Assembly (NCBI GenBank): GCA_004552385.1
Contig: SFOL01000026.1
Coordinates: forward strand, 1 to 21,587
Direction of reading: 5' to 3'
DNA length: 21,587 bases
Source of the DNA: Bacteroidales bacterium
Lineage (GTDB): Bacteria; Bacteroidota; Bacteroidia; Bacteroidales; Marinilabiliaceae
Below, one piece after another: positions 14,640 to 21,434 of the stretch. Made by a program: the position numbers and the translations under genes. A model generated the notes under the pieces. That model made no database searches, was not told the origin of the DNA, and saw only the letters and a list, made by a program, of their open reading frames with translations. Each line of letters opens with the position of its first letter. Position 1 is the first letter of the stretch.

Positions 14640-15005
14640 ATGGAATGGACAGAACTTATCCGCATAGTCCTCGAAGCCCTAATGGGCGGCGGACTAATAG
14701 TTACGCTCTACACCCTTCGCGAGACCAAGCGCAAAGCCGTCGAAGAGGTGCAAGCCATGCAGACCACCAATGCCGACAGCATTCTCCGAACCAATGAAGA
14801 GTACATAGTCAAACCTCTAAAACGTGAAATCAATGGACTACGTGCCACCGTGCGCAACCTCACCAAAGTCCTTCAGAAAGTGCTTGACTGCCCTCATGCC
14901 GCTGGCTGCCCTCTCCGCGGCGAGCTGCAACAGCTCTACGACATTGACGCAAGCTTCGATGCAGACCCTGACGGACACGCTAACCGTGTGCGTGACGGAA
15001 CATGA
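14640..15005 (+). CDS. Holin-like small membrane protein
   Basis: This 121-aa protein has one N-terminal membrane segment (LIRIVLEALMGGGLIVTLYTL, about residues 5-25, with a Gly-Gly-Gly patch), then a long charged helical region likely to form a coiled coil (KAVEEVQAMQTTNADSI to LRATVRNLTKVLQKVL). It ends with DCPHAAGCP. Proteins of this layout follow the amidase in many Bacteroidota prophages; a holin role is inferred from position and topology. A spanin candidate overlaps its 3' third in another frame. Confidence 0.65.
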   Translation: MEWTELIRIVLEALMGGGLIVTLYTLRETKRKAVEEVQAMQTTNADSILRTNEEYIVKPLKREINGLRATVRNLTKVLQKVLDCPHAAGCPLRGELQQLYDIDASFDADPDGHANRVRDGT

Positions 15006-15369
15006 CACAATCATTGTCACCGAATCCGACTCCGCCACCTTCTGGGCATGGGTGCGGTGCGACTCTCTCGGTCAAGTCCTCATAGAGGAACTAACTGCCG
15101 AGCGTGGACGCCACACCTCCATCACACCACGACTCGTCACCAACGGTCGACAAACGCTGATAAAAACCGTCGCCACGTCAGCGCCCGAAAACGTCATTGT
15201 CCGCCGACGAGAAGTGGGGCAGTACGTCTCGCGCAGTTCGCAAAACACGACAGAAAAACAGACCGATAGACAGCCACTCCGACGCACGCTCCGCGAATCT
15301 CTCTCTGTCGTGGTCGTCTTCCTCGTCGGAGTGCTCACAGGCTACCTTTTCAAAGCATTAAAACCATAA
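14824..15369 (+). CDS. Putative unimolecular spanin (lipoprotein with C-terminal membrane helix)
   Basis: The frame encodes up to 181 aa. A basic stretch (KSFRK), a hydrophobic run (LTALMPLAALSAAS) and Cys35 form a lipoprotein-type signal, so the N-terminus can be anchored in the outer membrane. A periplasmic region of about 120 residues follows, and the C-terminus is a membrane helix (SLSVVVVFLVGVLTGYLF) ending KALKP. This is the u-spanin design, which fuses outer and inner membranes in the last step of lysis (known for T1 gp11). It overlaps the holin-like gene by up to 182 bp in another frame. The start is uncertain: ATG at 14824 or 14833, GTG at 14842, or ATG at 14896, the last giving a short signal. 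Confidence 0.65.
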   Translation: MKSMDYVPPCATSPKSFRKCLTALMPLAALSAASCNSSTTLTQASMQTLTDTLTVCVTEHDTIIVTESDSATFWAWVRCDSLGQVLIEELTAERGRHTSITPRLVTNGRQTLIKTVATSAPENVIVRRREVGQYVSRSSQNTTEKQTDRQPLRRTLRESLSVVVVFLVGVLTGYLFKALKP

Positions 15370-15397
15370 AACAACAACCCATAAACCGACAAAAACA

Positions 15398-15787
15398 ATG
15401 GCAACAAAATCCCTTATGACACAGATTGGCGAAGTCCTCGCAGGTCGACTCAAGACCCTCGCCGACAAGATCGCCTCCACAGCCTCCGAGGCCCTCGCCT
15501 CAGCCAAAACCTACACCGACCAGAAGATTGCCGACCTCGTCAACTCCGCCCCCGAGACCCTCGACACTCTCGGCGAGATTGCCGATGCCATTAAAGACAA
15601 TCAAGACGCCATAGACGCAATCAACGCCGCCGTGGCAGGTCACGACCACGACGATGCCACGCAAGAGAAGCACGGCTTCATGTCCACCGCCGACAAGACC
15701 AAACTCGACGCCCTCGGCGACTTCGCCGACTTCACCACAGCCTACAACGCCGCCCTCACCGCCGACTACACGTGGCTCCAAGCCTGA
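15398..15787 (+). CDS. Head-fibre-like protein
   Basis: This 129-aa protein has an N-terminal coiled coil (LMTQIGEVLAGRLKTLADKI, about residues 6-25) and a trimeric-fibre style middle (TYTDQKIADLVNSAPETLDT, a DNQDAIDAINAAVAGHDHDD stretch, then HGFMSTADKTKLDAL). This is typical of phage head or tail fibres, where the ADKTKLD motif recurs. It ends DFTTAYNAALTADYTWLQA. The N-terminal module is shared with the next two genes. Its position after capsid and lysis genes suggests a capsid fibre or other virion spike (inference). Confidence 0.6.
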   Translation: MATKSLMTQIGEVLAGRLKTLADKIASTASEALASAKTYTDQKIADLVNSAPETLDTLGEIADAIKDNQDAIDAINAAVAGHDHDDATQEKHGFMSTADKTKLDALGDFADFTTAYNAALTADYTWLQA

Positions 15788-15814
15788 CGGGCTGAACCCT
15801 GACAACTCTCGCCC

Positions 15815-16027
15815 ATGGAAGAGACTATGACACTCATGACGAGGCTCGGCCAGTTCATCGGCGACAAGCTCGACACCCTCGCCCAAAGGCTCGACGCCCT
15901 CGAGGGCGCAAAAGCCGAGGGCGGGGCCTCGGGCTCCTTCGACGACATGCTCGCCTCCTACAACCAGGCCGTCGGCGGGGCCGACTCCCCACTCTACGAC
16001 GACGGCTCCGACTACGCCGACACATAA
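15815..16027 (+). CDS. Small virion-associated protein, fibre paralogue
   Basis: This 70-aa protein starts with MTLMTRLGQFIGDKLDTLAQ (from about residue 5), a coiled coil matching the previous gene's N-terminus. Its end, SFDDMLASYNQAVGG, aligns loosely with the previous gene's DFTTAYNAALTA. It looks like a short version lacking the middle fibre section, with an added acidic, tyrosine-containing tail (SPLYDDGSDYADT). No known family is recognised. A role as decoration protein or fibre anchor is a guess from context. Confidence 0.55.
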   Translation: MEETMTLMTRLGQFIGDKLDTLAQRLDALEGAKAEGGASGSFDDMLASYNQAVGGADSPLYDDGSDYADT

Positions 16028-16051
16028 TTCCCCCCCGACACCCCGACGACA

Positions 16052-16378
16052 ATGAACGACATGCAGAAACTCGGCCTCTTCCTGGCCAAGATGGCACTGA
16101 GGCTCAAAAAAGTCGAGGACGGGCTACAGAACGCCGGCGGCTCCACGACGCCAGACCCCGAAGAGCCGCACTCCAAATTCTACCGCTACGCCAAGGCCGT
16201 AGACACGGCGCGCGAGTCCGACTCGACCTTCTACCGCTACGCCGCCATCCCCGAGAGCCTCGACCACGGCACCAACGCCACATTCTACCGCTACGCCCCG
16301 CTGGCCGACGGCTCGCGGACAGTAGCCGTCACCTTCTACCGCTTCGCCCCGCTGGTCGACTCATCTATAAAATCCTGA
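16052..16378 (+). CDS. FYRYA-repeat protein
   Basis: This 108-aa protein is of unknown family. The N-terminal coiled coil (MQKLGLFLAKMALRLKKVED, about residues 4-23) is related to those of the two genes before it. A Gly/Pro-rich linker is followed by four repeats of 17-18 residues, each with FYRYA (43-47, 60-64, 78-82) or FYRFA (95-99). At DNA level TTCTACCGCTACGCC is identical in the first three copies. The repeats are likely beta strands of a small spike or sugar/surface-binding tip (inference). Confidence 0.65.
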   Translation: MNDMQKLGLFLAKMALRLKKVEDGLQNAGGSTTPDPEEPHSKFYRYAKAVDTARESDSTFYRYAAIPESLDHGTNATFYRYAPLADGSRTVAVTFYRFAPLVDSSIKS

Positions 16379-16396
16379 CAAAAAAAACTACGCAAC

Positions 16397-17035
16397 ATGA
16401 GCAAACAACGCGCCCTGAGCATCAAAGCCATCGTCACGTCACGATCCACCGACTCCGACGGCAACGTCGTAGCCGAAAACTCGAAAACTTACTATTGCTC
16501 AATTGAGGAATATGTGCAATGGCTGATCAGCGAAGATCTCGGATTTGTACAAATCGGCTTCGAGCCCGACCACCCATCTACTCTCGAGGAGGTGGAATAT
16601 GTCTCGTTCCGAAACCCAATCGACCTGACCAACACCCAATACAACACGCCCGCAAACGTCGTCAGTCAGATGCGCTCCGCTCTGAGGAACCCGAAAGAGA
16701 AGGGCGCCTGGCTTGTGTTGCGTGAATACGAGCACACCGAGACGTGGATTCTCGACGCCACCGTCTTCCCGATGCGTTGGCTTGGTCCATCCGAGGCTTC
16801 CAGCTTCGACGACTCCGCCGAAGATTGGGCGAATGGGTGGGCTACATTGGATGACGACCCCCAGGCTGCCTTCCGCTCCGCCTGGGTCCGCCACCTCATC
16901 TGCGAACTGACCGACTCGGAATACTCCGCCCTCGTCAGCGCGTGGGTCGCGTCGGTCGAGGCCTACATCAAGAAGCAGCACGCCGACGTCGACTACACCC
17001 TCTCCTTCAGCAACCCCCACACCATCGAAGCCTAA
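16397..17035 (+). CDS. Hypothetical phage structural-region protein
   Basis: This 212-aa soluble protein has no membrane segments and no family I recognise. It has a beta-rich start (LSIKAIVTSRSTDSDGNVV, SKTYYCSIEEYVQWLI), a middle with ALRNPKEKGAWLVLREYEHT, and an acidic, Trp-rich second half (DWANGWATLDDDP, FRSAWVRHLICELTDSEYSA). It sits between the fibre-like genes and the sheath gene, with short gaps on each side. In Mu this interval holds connector and tail completion proteins, so a neck or completion role is possible but unproven. Confidence 0.6.
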   Translation: MSKQRALSIKAIVTSRSTDSDGNVVAENSKTYYCSIEEYVQWLISEDLGFVQIGFEPDHPSTLEEVEYVSFRNPIDLTNTQYNTPANVVSQMRSALRNPKEKGAWLVLREYEHTETWILDATVFPMRWLGPSEASSFDDSAEDWANGWATLDDDPQAAFRSAWVRHLICELTDSEYSALVSAWVASVEAYIKKQHADVDYTLSFSNPHTIEA

Positions 17036-17046
17036 CACCCCCCGCC

Positions 17047-18150
17047 ATGCAAACACTCGTAATAAAGCGTGAGAACGGTAACATCGCCAAAAGCCTCCCA
17101 GGGCAGGACCACGTCAGTGGTCTGCTCTTCCTCGTCGACTCCGCCGACGACATCCCCGACGAGTTCGCTGCCGAACCCTTCCAGCCCTGCTCGTCCACTA
17201 AGACTGCCGAAGCCCTCGGACTGACCGCCGACGACCAATACGGCTACCACGTTCATGAGGCTCTGCGCCTCAACCCCGGATTGACGCTCTGGGTCGGCTT
17301 TGCCGTCCGCACTGCCGACATGAAAGCCGTCGGCGACTTCCAGCGCGCCGCCTCGGGCAACCTCAGGCAGATAGGCATTCTTGACACCTCTGCCGAGATA
17401 ACCAAAGCCACCGTCACAGCCCTACAGGCGCAGGCCGACGCCCTCGACGAGGCGTGGATGCCGCTCTCCGTCATCATCGCCCCCAAAGTCGCCGACATCG
17501 CCAAGCTCCCCACCGACCTTGCCGCCTCCGCGCCCAACGTCTCGGTACTCATCAGCCGCGACAGCGAGGCGCAGGCCCCAGCCATCGGCACCCTCATCGG
17601 CACCCTCTCCGCCCGAGCCGTCAACGAGAGCATCGCCTGGGTCGAACGGTGCGAGACCGGCCTCACCAGGCCCCTCTTCTCCGACGGCAAGCCCTACGCC
17701 GACGTCGACAAGGCCGTCCTCGAAAGTCTCGACGCCGCCCGCTACATCTACCTGCGCACCTACCCAGGCCTCGCCGGGGTCTTCTTCTCCGATAGCCACA
17801 ATATGGCGAGCGCGCAGAGCGACTACAACACCATTGAGCTTCAGCGCACGATGGATAAGGCCGTGCGTGGCACTCGCACCTACCTGCTGCCCGAACTCGG
17901 CCGACCTATCTACTTCAACGCCGACGGAACGCTCCGAGCAGACACACTCCAGCACCTCAAGACCGTCGCTGGCAAAGCCGTCGAAGACATGGAGCGCGCT
18001 GGTGAAGTCAGTGGTTGGGAAGTCTCTATCGACCCCGCACAAGACGTTCTTGGCACCAGCACTGTCGAGTTCACTCTCCACGCTGTGCCGGTCGGCATAA
18101 TGAGAAAAGCCGTCGTATCGATAGGCTATGTCAAACAACTAAGCGAATAA
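17047..18150 (+). CDS. Tail sheath protein, DUF2586-type
   Basis: This 367-aa contractile sheath subunit is recognised from similarity to DUF2586/gpL-like proteins of Bacteroidota Mu-like phages: N-terminal NGNIAKSLPGQDHVSGLLFL, LRQIGILDTSAEITKATVTAL, PLSVIIAPKVADIAKLPTDLA, YIYLRTYPGLAGVFFSDSHN, QRTMDKAVRGTRTYLLPEL, and the C-terminal strand region VEFTLHAVPVGIMRKAVVSIGY, which in sheaths donates strands to neighbours. The frame extends upstream to 16942, but that part is a shadow of the preceding gene; the ATG at 17047 follows its stop by 12 bp. The tube gene follows after 6 bp. Confidence 0.85.
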   Translation: MQTLVIKRENGNIAKSLPGQDHVSGLLFLVDSADDIPDEFAAEPFQPCSSTKTAEALGLTADDQYGYHVHEALRLNPGLTLWVGFAVRTADMKAVGDFQRAASGNLRQIGILDTSAEITKATVTALQAQADALDEAWMPLSVIIAPKVADIAKLPTDLAASAPNVSVLISRDSEAQAPAIGTLIGTLSARAVNESIAWVERCETGLTRPLFSDGKPYADVDKAVLESLDAARYIYLRTYPGLAGVFFSDSHNMASAQSDYNTIELQRTMDKAVRGTRTYLLPELGRPIYFNADGTLRADTLQHLKTVAGKAVEDMERAGEVSGWEVSIDPAQDVLGTSTVEFTLHAVPVGIMRKAVVSIGYVKQLSE

Positions 18151-18156
18151 TACGCA

Positions 18157-18588
18157 ATGAACATAATACCATTAGTCAACGGCAACGTCTACGGTTGGGC
18201 GGACATCACCGTCCTTGTGGGCGGCACACACGTCACCGGCATTCGCGGTGTGAAATATTCCGACAAGCAGGAGGTTTCCAATGTCTATGGCGCAGGGCGC
18301 TACCCCGTAGGACGCGCCAAAGGACGCATCACGTGCGAAGCCTCGCTTAAGCTCCTCGCCGACGAGGTGCGCTCCCTCGCCAGTTCCTCTTCTACTGGTC
18401 GCCTGCAAGACCTCGGCGTGTTCGATGTGCAAGTGTCCTATATCCCCGACGACAGCGGCAAAATCGTCCACGACGTCATCCACGACTGCCAGTTCTCCGA
18501 AGTGGAACTCGATTGGAGCGAGGGCGACGCAAGCAAGGAGGTCGACATACCGCTCGTCTGCTCACGCATAGAGTGGGGCAGACTCTAA
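18157..18588 (+). CDS. Tail tube protein
   Basis: This 143-aa tube subunit is beta-rich, with NGNVYGWADITVLVGGTHVTG (quoted in part), YSDKQEVSNVYGAGRYPVGRA, an ITCEASLKLLADEVRSL helix, and late strands (VFDVQVSYIPD, VIHDCQFSEVELDWSEGD, KEVDIPLVCSRIEW). This is the usual tube pattern in which EV-N-YGAG-PVGR follows the first sheet. It is immediately downstream of the sheath, as in Mu L-M. A strong hairpin follows 6 bp after the stop and may favour high expression of sheath and tube over later genes. Confidence 0.85.
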   Translation: MNIIPLVNGNVYGWADITVLVGGTHVTGIRGVKYSDKQEVSNVYGAGRYPVGRAKGRITCEASLKLLADEVRSLASSSSTGRLQDLGVFDVQVSYIPDDSGKIVHDVIHDCQFSEVELDWSEGDASKEVDIPLVCSRIEWGRL

Positions 18589-18594
18589 CAGACA

Positions 18595-18632
18595 AGCCGT
18601 TCAAATGGCTTTCAATCGTCATTTGAACGGCT
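18595..18632 (+). terminator. 13-bp perfect hairpin after the tube gene (possible attenuator)
   Basis: AGCCGTTCAAATG (18595-18607) and CATTTGAACGGCT (18620-18632) are a perfect inverted repeat around a 12-nt loop. No T-run follows on either strand, so it is not a standard rho-independent terminator. It may reduce read-through or protect the upstream transcript end, or be an inserted palindrome. Confidence 0.55.
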
Positions 18633-18650
18633 GTTGAATGATGTCCGATT

Positions 18651-19274
18651 ATGGCTCTAAAGACTTACGTTCAGACCAACCTGCCGCACCTGCCGCCCTC
18701 AAGGCAGAGTCTCCGACTCGTCATCAACGGCATGGCATCGCACTTCAAAGGGCGGTTCTTTACATCGCACTCTCTGCCTGTGCAGGATAGCCCCACCGAC
18801 ATCCGCACCACCCCCGATGACTCGGTGGGTGTCGCTCCGCGCGAAGCCTACGAGGGACGCTACTACGACACAGACCTCAGTCTCGGACTGACTGAAACTG
18901 CCGACGACATACTTATAAAGAGTGCCGTCTGCAAGGTGACTTTACGTAAGACTATTGTATCAACTGCCATTGCAGGTCGTGATGGAACAGTAAAGGAACT
19001 CATTTCTGCTCATGACTACGACATTGAGGTAACATTCAGTTTTATCAACACTGCGGACGAATACCCTGCCGATGCCATGCGCTTGTTCTCCGATCTGGCA
19101 CGAGAAAATAGCGCGGTCTACGTCGACAGCGCATTCCTGCGACTCTTCGACATAGACCGTGTGGTGGTAAAAGAGATGGAAATAAATCAAGCCACGTATG
19201 GCAATACGCAAGAAGTAACGTTGAAATTAGATAGCGACAACGACTACGAAGTGGAAGTTACGCAAAGTGTCTAA
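18651..19274 (+). CDS. Tail/baseplate protein, DUF6046-like
   Basis: This 207-aa protein lies between tube and hub, the position of Mu N (DNA circularisation protein). It contains YVQTNLPHLPPSRQSLRLVING, an APREAYEGRYYDTDLSLGL section, then a beta-rich half: KVTLRKTIVSTAIAGRDGTV, KELISAHDYDIEVTFSFIN, YVDSAFLRLFDIDRVVVKEM, and TQEVTLKLDSDNDYEVEV. It matches my recollection of DUF6046 proteins of Bacteroidota Mu-like prophages. The function is inferred from position. Its stop overlaps the stop of a converging antisense gene. Confidence 0.6.
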   Translation: MALKTYVQTNLPHLPPSRQSLRLVINGMASHFKGRFFTSHSLPVQDSPTDIRTTPDDSVGVAPREAYEGRYYDTDLSLGLTETADDILIKSAVCKVTLRKTIVSTAIAGRDGTVKELISAHDYDIEVTFSFINTADEYPADAMRLFSDLARENSAVYVDSAFLRLFDIDRVVVKEMEINQATYGNTQEVTLKLDSDNDYEVEVTQSV

Positions 19275-19615
19275 CGACATGGTCTTTGCACTCCAACGTT
19301 GAATGCGTCGTACCGAATTGTAAAGTCTTCGTTGTTGGTGACAAACCTAATTGTGAAGTCTTCATTGTTGGTCACTTCTCGCCAATGCCCAATTTTAGAT
19401 TTGTTCGTTGCAAAGTCATCAATGTAGACAACCATATCTTCGTTGTTCGTGACAACTCTAACGCAAAAATCCTCGTTATTGGTCACAACTCGAAAACGAC
19501 CTGCCAACCGCTTACCCTTGCAATATCCGTCTTTCGTAATGCATTCATGTCCACTGCTCCGCATAGACATGAGCAGAAACGACAGCGAAACCAACAGAAA
19601 CAAAACCTTCTTCAT
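19271..19615 (-). CDS. Secreted VTNNED-repeat protein, DUF6150-like moron
   Basis: This 114-aa protein has a signal peptide (MKKVLFLLVSLSFLLMSM). The mature part has four copies of VTNNED at residues 44-49, 55-60, 81-86 and 92-97, that is, two pairs each with an 11-residue period, around a degenerate middle (VYIDDFATNKSKIGHW). Alternating strand-like residues (EDFCVRV, EDFTIRF) fit a small repeated beta fold like the DUF6150 family common in Bacteroidota (from recollection). The gene runs against the late operon, is less GC-rich than its neighbours, and fills the gap between the DUF6046-like gene and the hub gene. Role unknown; probably lysogen cargo. Confidence 0.7.
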   Translation of the reverse strand: MKKVLFLLVSLSFLLMSMRSSGHECITKDGYCKGKRLAGRFRVVTNNEDFCVRVVTNNEDMVVYIDDFATNKSKIGHWREVTNNEDFTIRFVTNNEDFTIRYDAFNVGVQRPCR

Positions 19616-19621
19616 AAGCCG

Positions 19622-20581
19622 ATGTATCGTTTAACGTGCGACATGGAAATCCGGACATCCGAGGGCATCATCCGCCTTACTCATGCCGAGAGTGTCAAGA
19701 TAGAGAAACACTCCGACTCGCTCTGCGACGTGGCGTCCGTCACCCTCCCTCGGCGCGTCCGTTGGCGCAATGTAGCAAAAAATCCTATCCGCCGGGGCGA
19801 CACATTGCGAATTTCGCTCGGCTACGACGGCCGCAACCACCTTGCGTTCGTAGGTTTTGTTCGTCGCGTCAGCCCCGACACCCCAATGCTCATCGAGGCG
19901 CAAGACCCCATGAGCTGTTTCCAGACGCAAGAAGCAAAGAAACTATCCTACACCTCCACCACGCTCAACCAACTACTCGCCGACCAAGGCATAAGTGCCG
20001 AAATTAAAGGCACACAGTCCATCGGCGCCTACCGCGTCGAGTGCGACACAGTCTCCGAACTCCTCGACGCGCTCAAGAAACAGGGAGTGCGCACCATGAT
20101 GCGCATCGGCGCGGGCAGTGAGCCGAAAATGTACGCCGGCCTCGCCATGGCCCCCGCCGACGCCCGCACCTTCGACTTCGACGACCACACCAACGTCGCC
20201 TCGCGCGCCGACCTCAAATACCAGCCCGCCGACCAGGTGCGCTTCCTCGTCCGCGTCAAGAACAACACAACGCGGGGCGGCCGCAAAACCAGCAACGTCG
20301 AGGTCGGCCACAAAGACGGCGAGCTCCGCACCTTCAACGTCGTCGGCATGACCGAGGGCGAGATGAAAGACTACGCCAACGCTCAACTCGAAAAACTAAA
20401 GCAGGGCGGCCTCTCGGGCAGCATCACCGTCTTCGGCGGCGAGATAGTCGACAAGCTCGACGCCCTCCGCCTCACCCTCGACGGACAGGCCGCCGGCACA
20501 TGGCAAGTCGAGCGCAACGACATCTCGTGGGGCGAGGGCGGATTCCGCCAACGACTCACCATCGGCACAAAACTATCATGA
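19622..20581 (+). CDS. Baseplate hub protein, Mu gp44/gpP-like
   Basis: This 319-aa hub is of the gp27/gpD/gpP type, which closes the tube and holds the spike. It begins MYRLTCDMEIRTSEGIIRLT, with the short strands and ESVKIEKHSDSLCDVASVTL typical of the first barrel, then RGDTLRISLGYDGRNHLAFVGF, IEAQDPMSCFQTQEAKK, TTLNQLLADQGI, and late VVGMTEGEMKDYANAQLEKL and GTWQVERNDISWGEGGFRQRLTIG (quoted partly). The frame opens at 19286, but that section is a shadow of the antisense VTNNED gene, so the ATG at 19622 is chosen. Its stop overlaps the spike start by ATGA. Confidence 0.85.
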   Translation: MYRLTCDMEIRTSEGIIRLTHAESVKIEKHSDSLCDVASVTLPRRVRWRNVAKNPIRRGDTLRISLGYDGRNHLAFVGFVRRVSPDTPMLIEAQDPMSCFQTQEAKKLSYTSTTLNQLLADQGISAEIKGTQSIGAYRVECDTVSELLDALKKQGVRTMMRIGAGSEPKMYAGLAMAPADARTFDFDDHTNVASRADLKYQPADQVRFLVRVKNNTTRGGRKTSNVEVGHKDGELRTFNVVGMTEGEMKDYANAQLEKLKQGGLSGSITVFGGEIVDKLDALRLTLDGQAAGTWQVERNDISWGEGGFRQRLTIGTKLS

Positions 20582-21069
20582 CAATGGACATCCGCGAAGC
20601 CATACGCAACATCGCCGGCGCGCCGGCACCCACAGTCGTCGTCGGCACCGTCACCGCCACCGACGGCGCGACGGCCGACATACAGCCCCTCGACCAGACC
20701 GCCGCCCCGCTCCTCGGCATAGACCTCAGCGTAGGCGAGACGGCAGCCCTAAGTTATCACCCCGAAGCGGGGGCTGTGGTGCTCGTCGTCCTCGACACGC
20801 CTACATCAGGCTTCGTCATCGGCGCAAGCCGTGGCAAGATTGTGATGAATGGTGGTGAACTGGGTGCGCTCATCAAGATTGACGAACTCCGAGCCCAACT
20901 CGACAAGATGACCGCAAGAATAGACGGCATAATAGACGCTATAAAAAACGGCAAGTCCACACCGCAAGACGGTGGAGCAGGGCTCCAGACTACAATAATC
21001 TCCGCCCTTGCTAAGCTCAACGACAAAGAAGATTTTGGCGACATTGCCGATAACAACATAACGCACTAA
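20578..21069 (+). CDS. Baseplate spike protein, Mu gp45-like
   Basis: This 163-aa protein has an N-terminal helix (MDIREAIRNIAG) and then an OB-fold-like beta barrel (VVVGTVTATDGATADIQPLD, SVGETAALSYHPEAGAVVLV, SGFVIGASRGKIVMNGGELG, about residues 20-105), as in gp45/gpV central spikes, followed by LRAQLDKMTARIDGIIDAIK. The usual long beta-helix and metal-binding tip are absent or very short, so the tip may be another protein. It starts at 20578 by an ATGA overlap with the hub stop; a longer frame from 20500 lies inside the hub gene. Confidence 0.8.
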   Translation: MTMDIREAIRNIAGAPAPTVVVGTVTATDGATADIQPLDQTAAPLLGIDLSVGETAALSYHPEAGAVVLVVLDTPTSGFVIGASRGKIVMNGGELGALIKIDELRAQLDKMTARIDGIIDAIKNGKSTPQDGGAGLQTTIISALAKLNDKEDFGDIADNNITH

Positions 21070-21073
21070 TCAC

Positions 21074-21367
21074 ATGTCAGACAACACAACGACATACACG
21101 CGCGAGCAACTAAAAAAGTGGTTCAAAAATGGCTGCAAGCCCACCGAGAATCACTTTGCCGCCGTTTTTGATAGTTATGTACATAAAGACGACACGATAC
21201 CTGCCTCCTCGATAGAAAACCTCGAGGAGCTACTCCGTCGCTACATGGGTCTGACGCGCGAAGAGGTGGAAGAAATGATTGCGGAACACAACGATGCAGA
21301 AGATGCACACAATATCGGGACTGCATTGGACTTCAAGTCTGCACTGAACGACATAGCCGACGGATAA
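21074..21367 (+). CDS. Small conserved phage protein, possible fibre adaptor
   Basis: This 97-aa protein has an N-terminal motif YTREQLKKWFKNGCKPTENHFAAVFDSYVHKDD (quoted in parts: LKKWFKNGCKPTENHFAAVF, then DSYVHKDDTIP). I recall this LK-WF--G-KPT---FA---DS-WHK-D pattern from short proteins and fibre N-termini in Bacteroidota prophages. A helical segment follows (SIENLEELLRRYMGLTREEV) and an acidic end. It lies 4 bp after the spike gene in the same operon. The role is inferred to be virion-associated. Confidence 0.6.
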   Translation: MSDNTTTYTREQLKKWFKNGCKPTENHFAAVFDSYVHKDDTIPASSIENLEELLRRYMGLTREEVEEMIAEHNDAEDAHNIGTALDFKSALNDIADG

Positions 21368-21391
21368 AAACCAACACTGAAAACATACGTC

Positions 21392-21422
21392 GGGACGCAC
21401 AAAGAAAACATAAAAGCGTCCC
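21392..21422 (+). other. 7-bp hairpin before the right-edge frame
   Basis: GGGACGC (21392-21398) pairs with GCGTCCC (21416-21422) around an A-rich 17-nt loop. There is no T-run, so it is more likely an mRNA structure in the leader of the next frame than a terminator. Confidence 0.3.
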
Positions 21423-21434
21423 CGGCTGGGAGCA

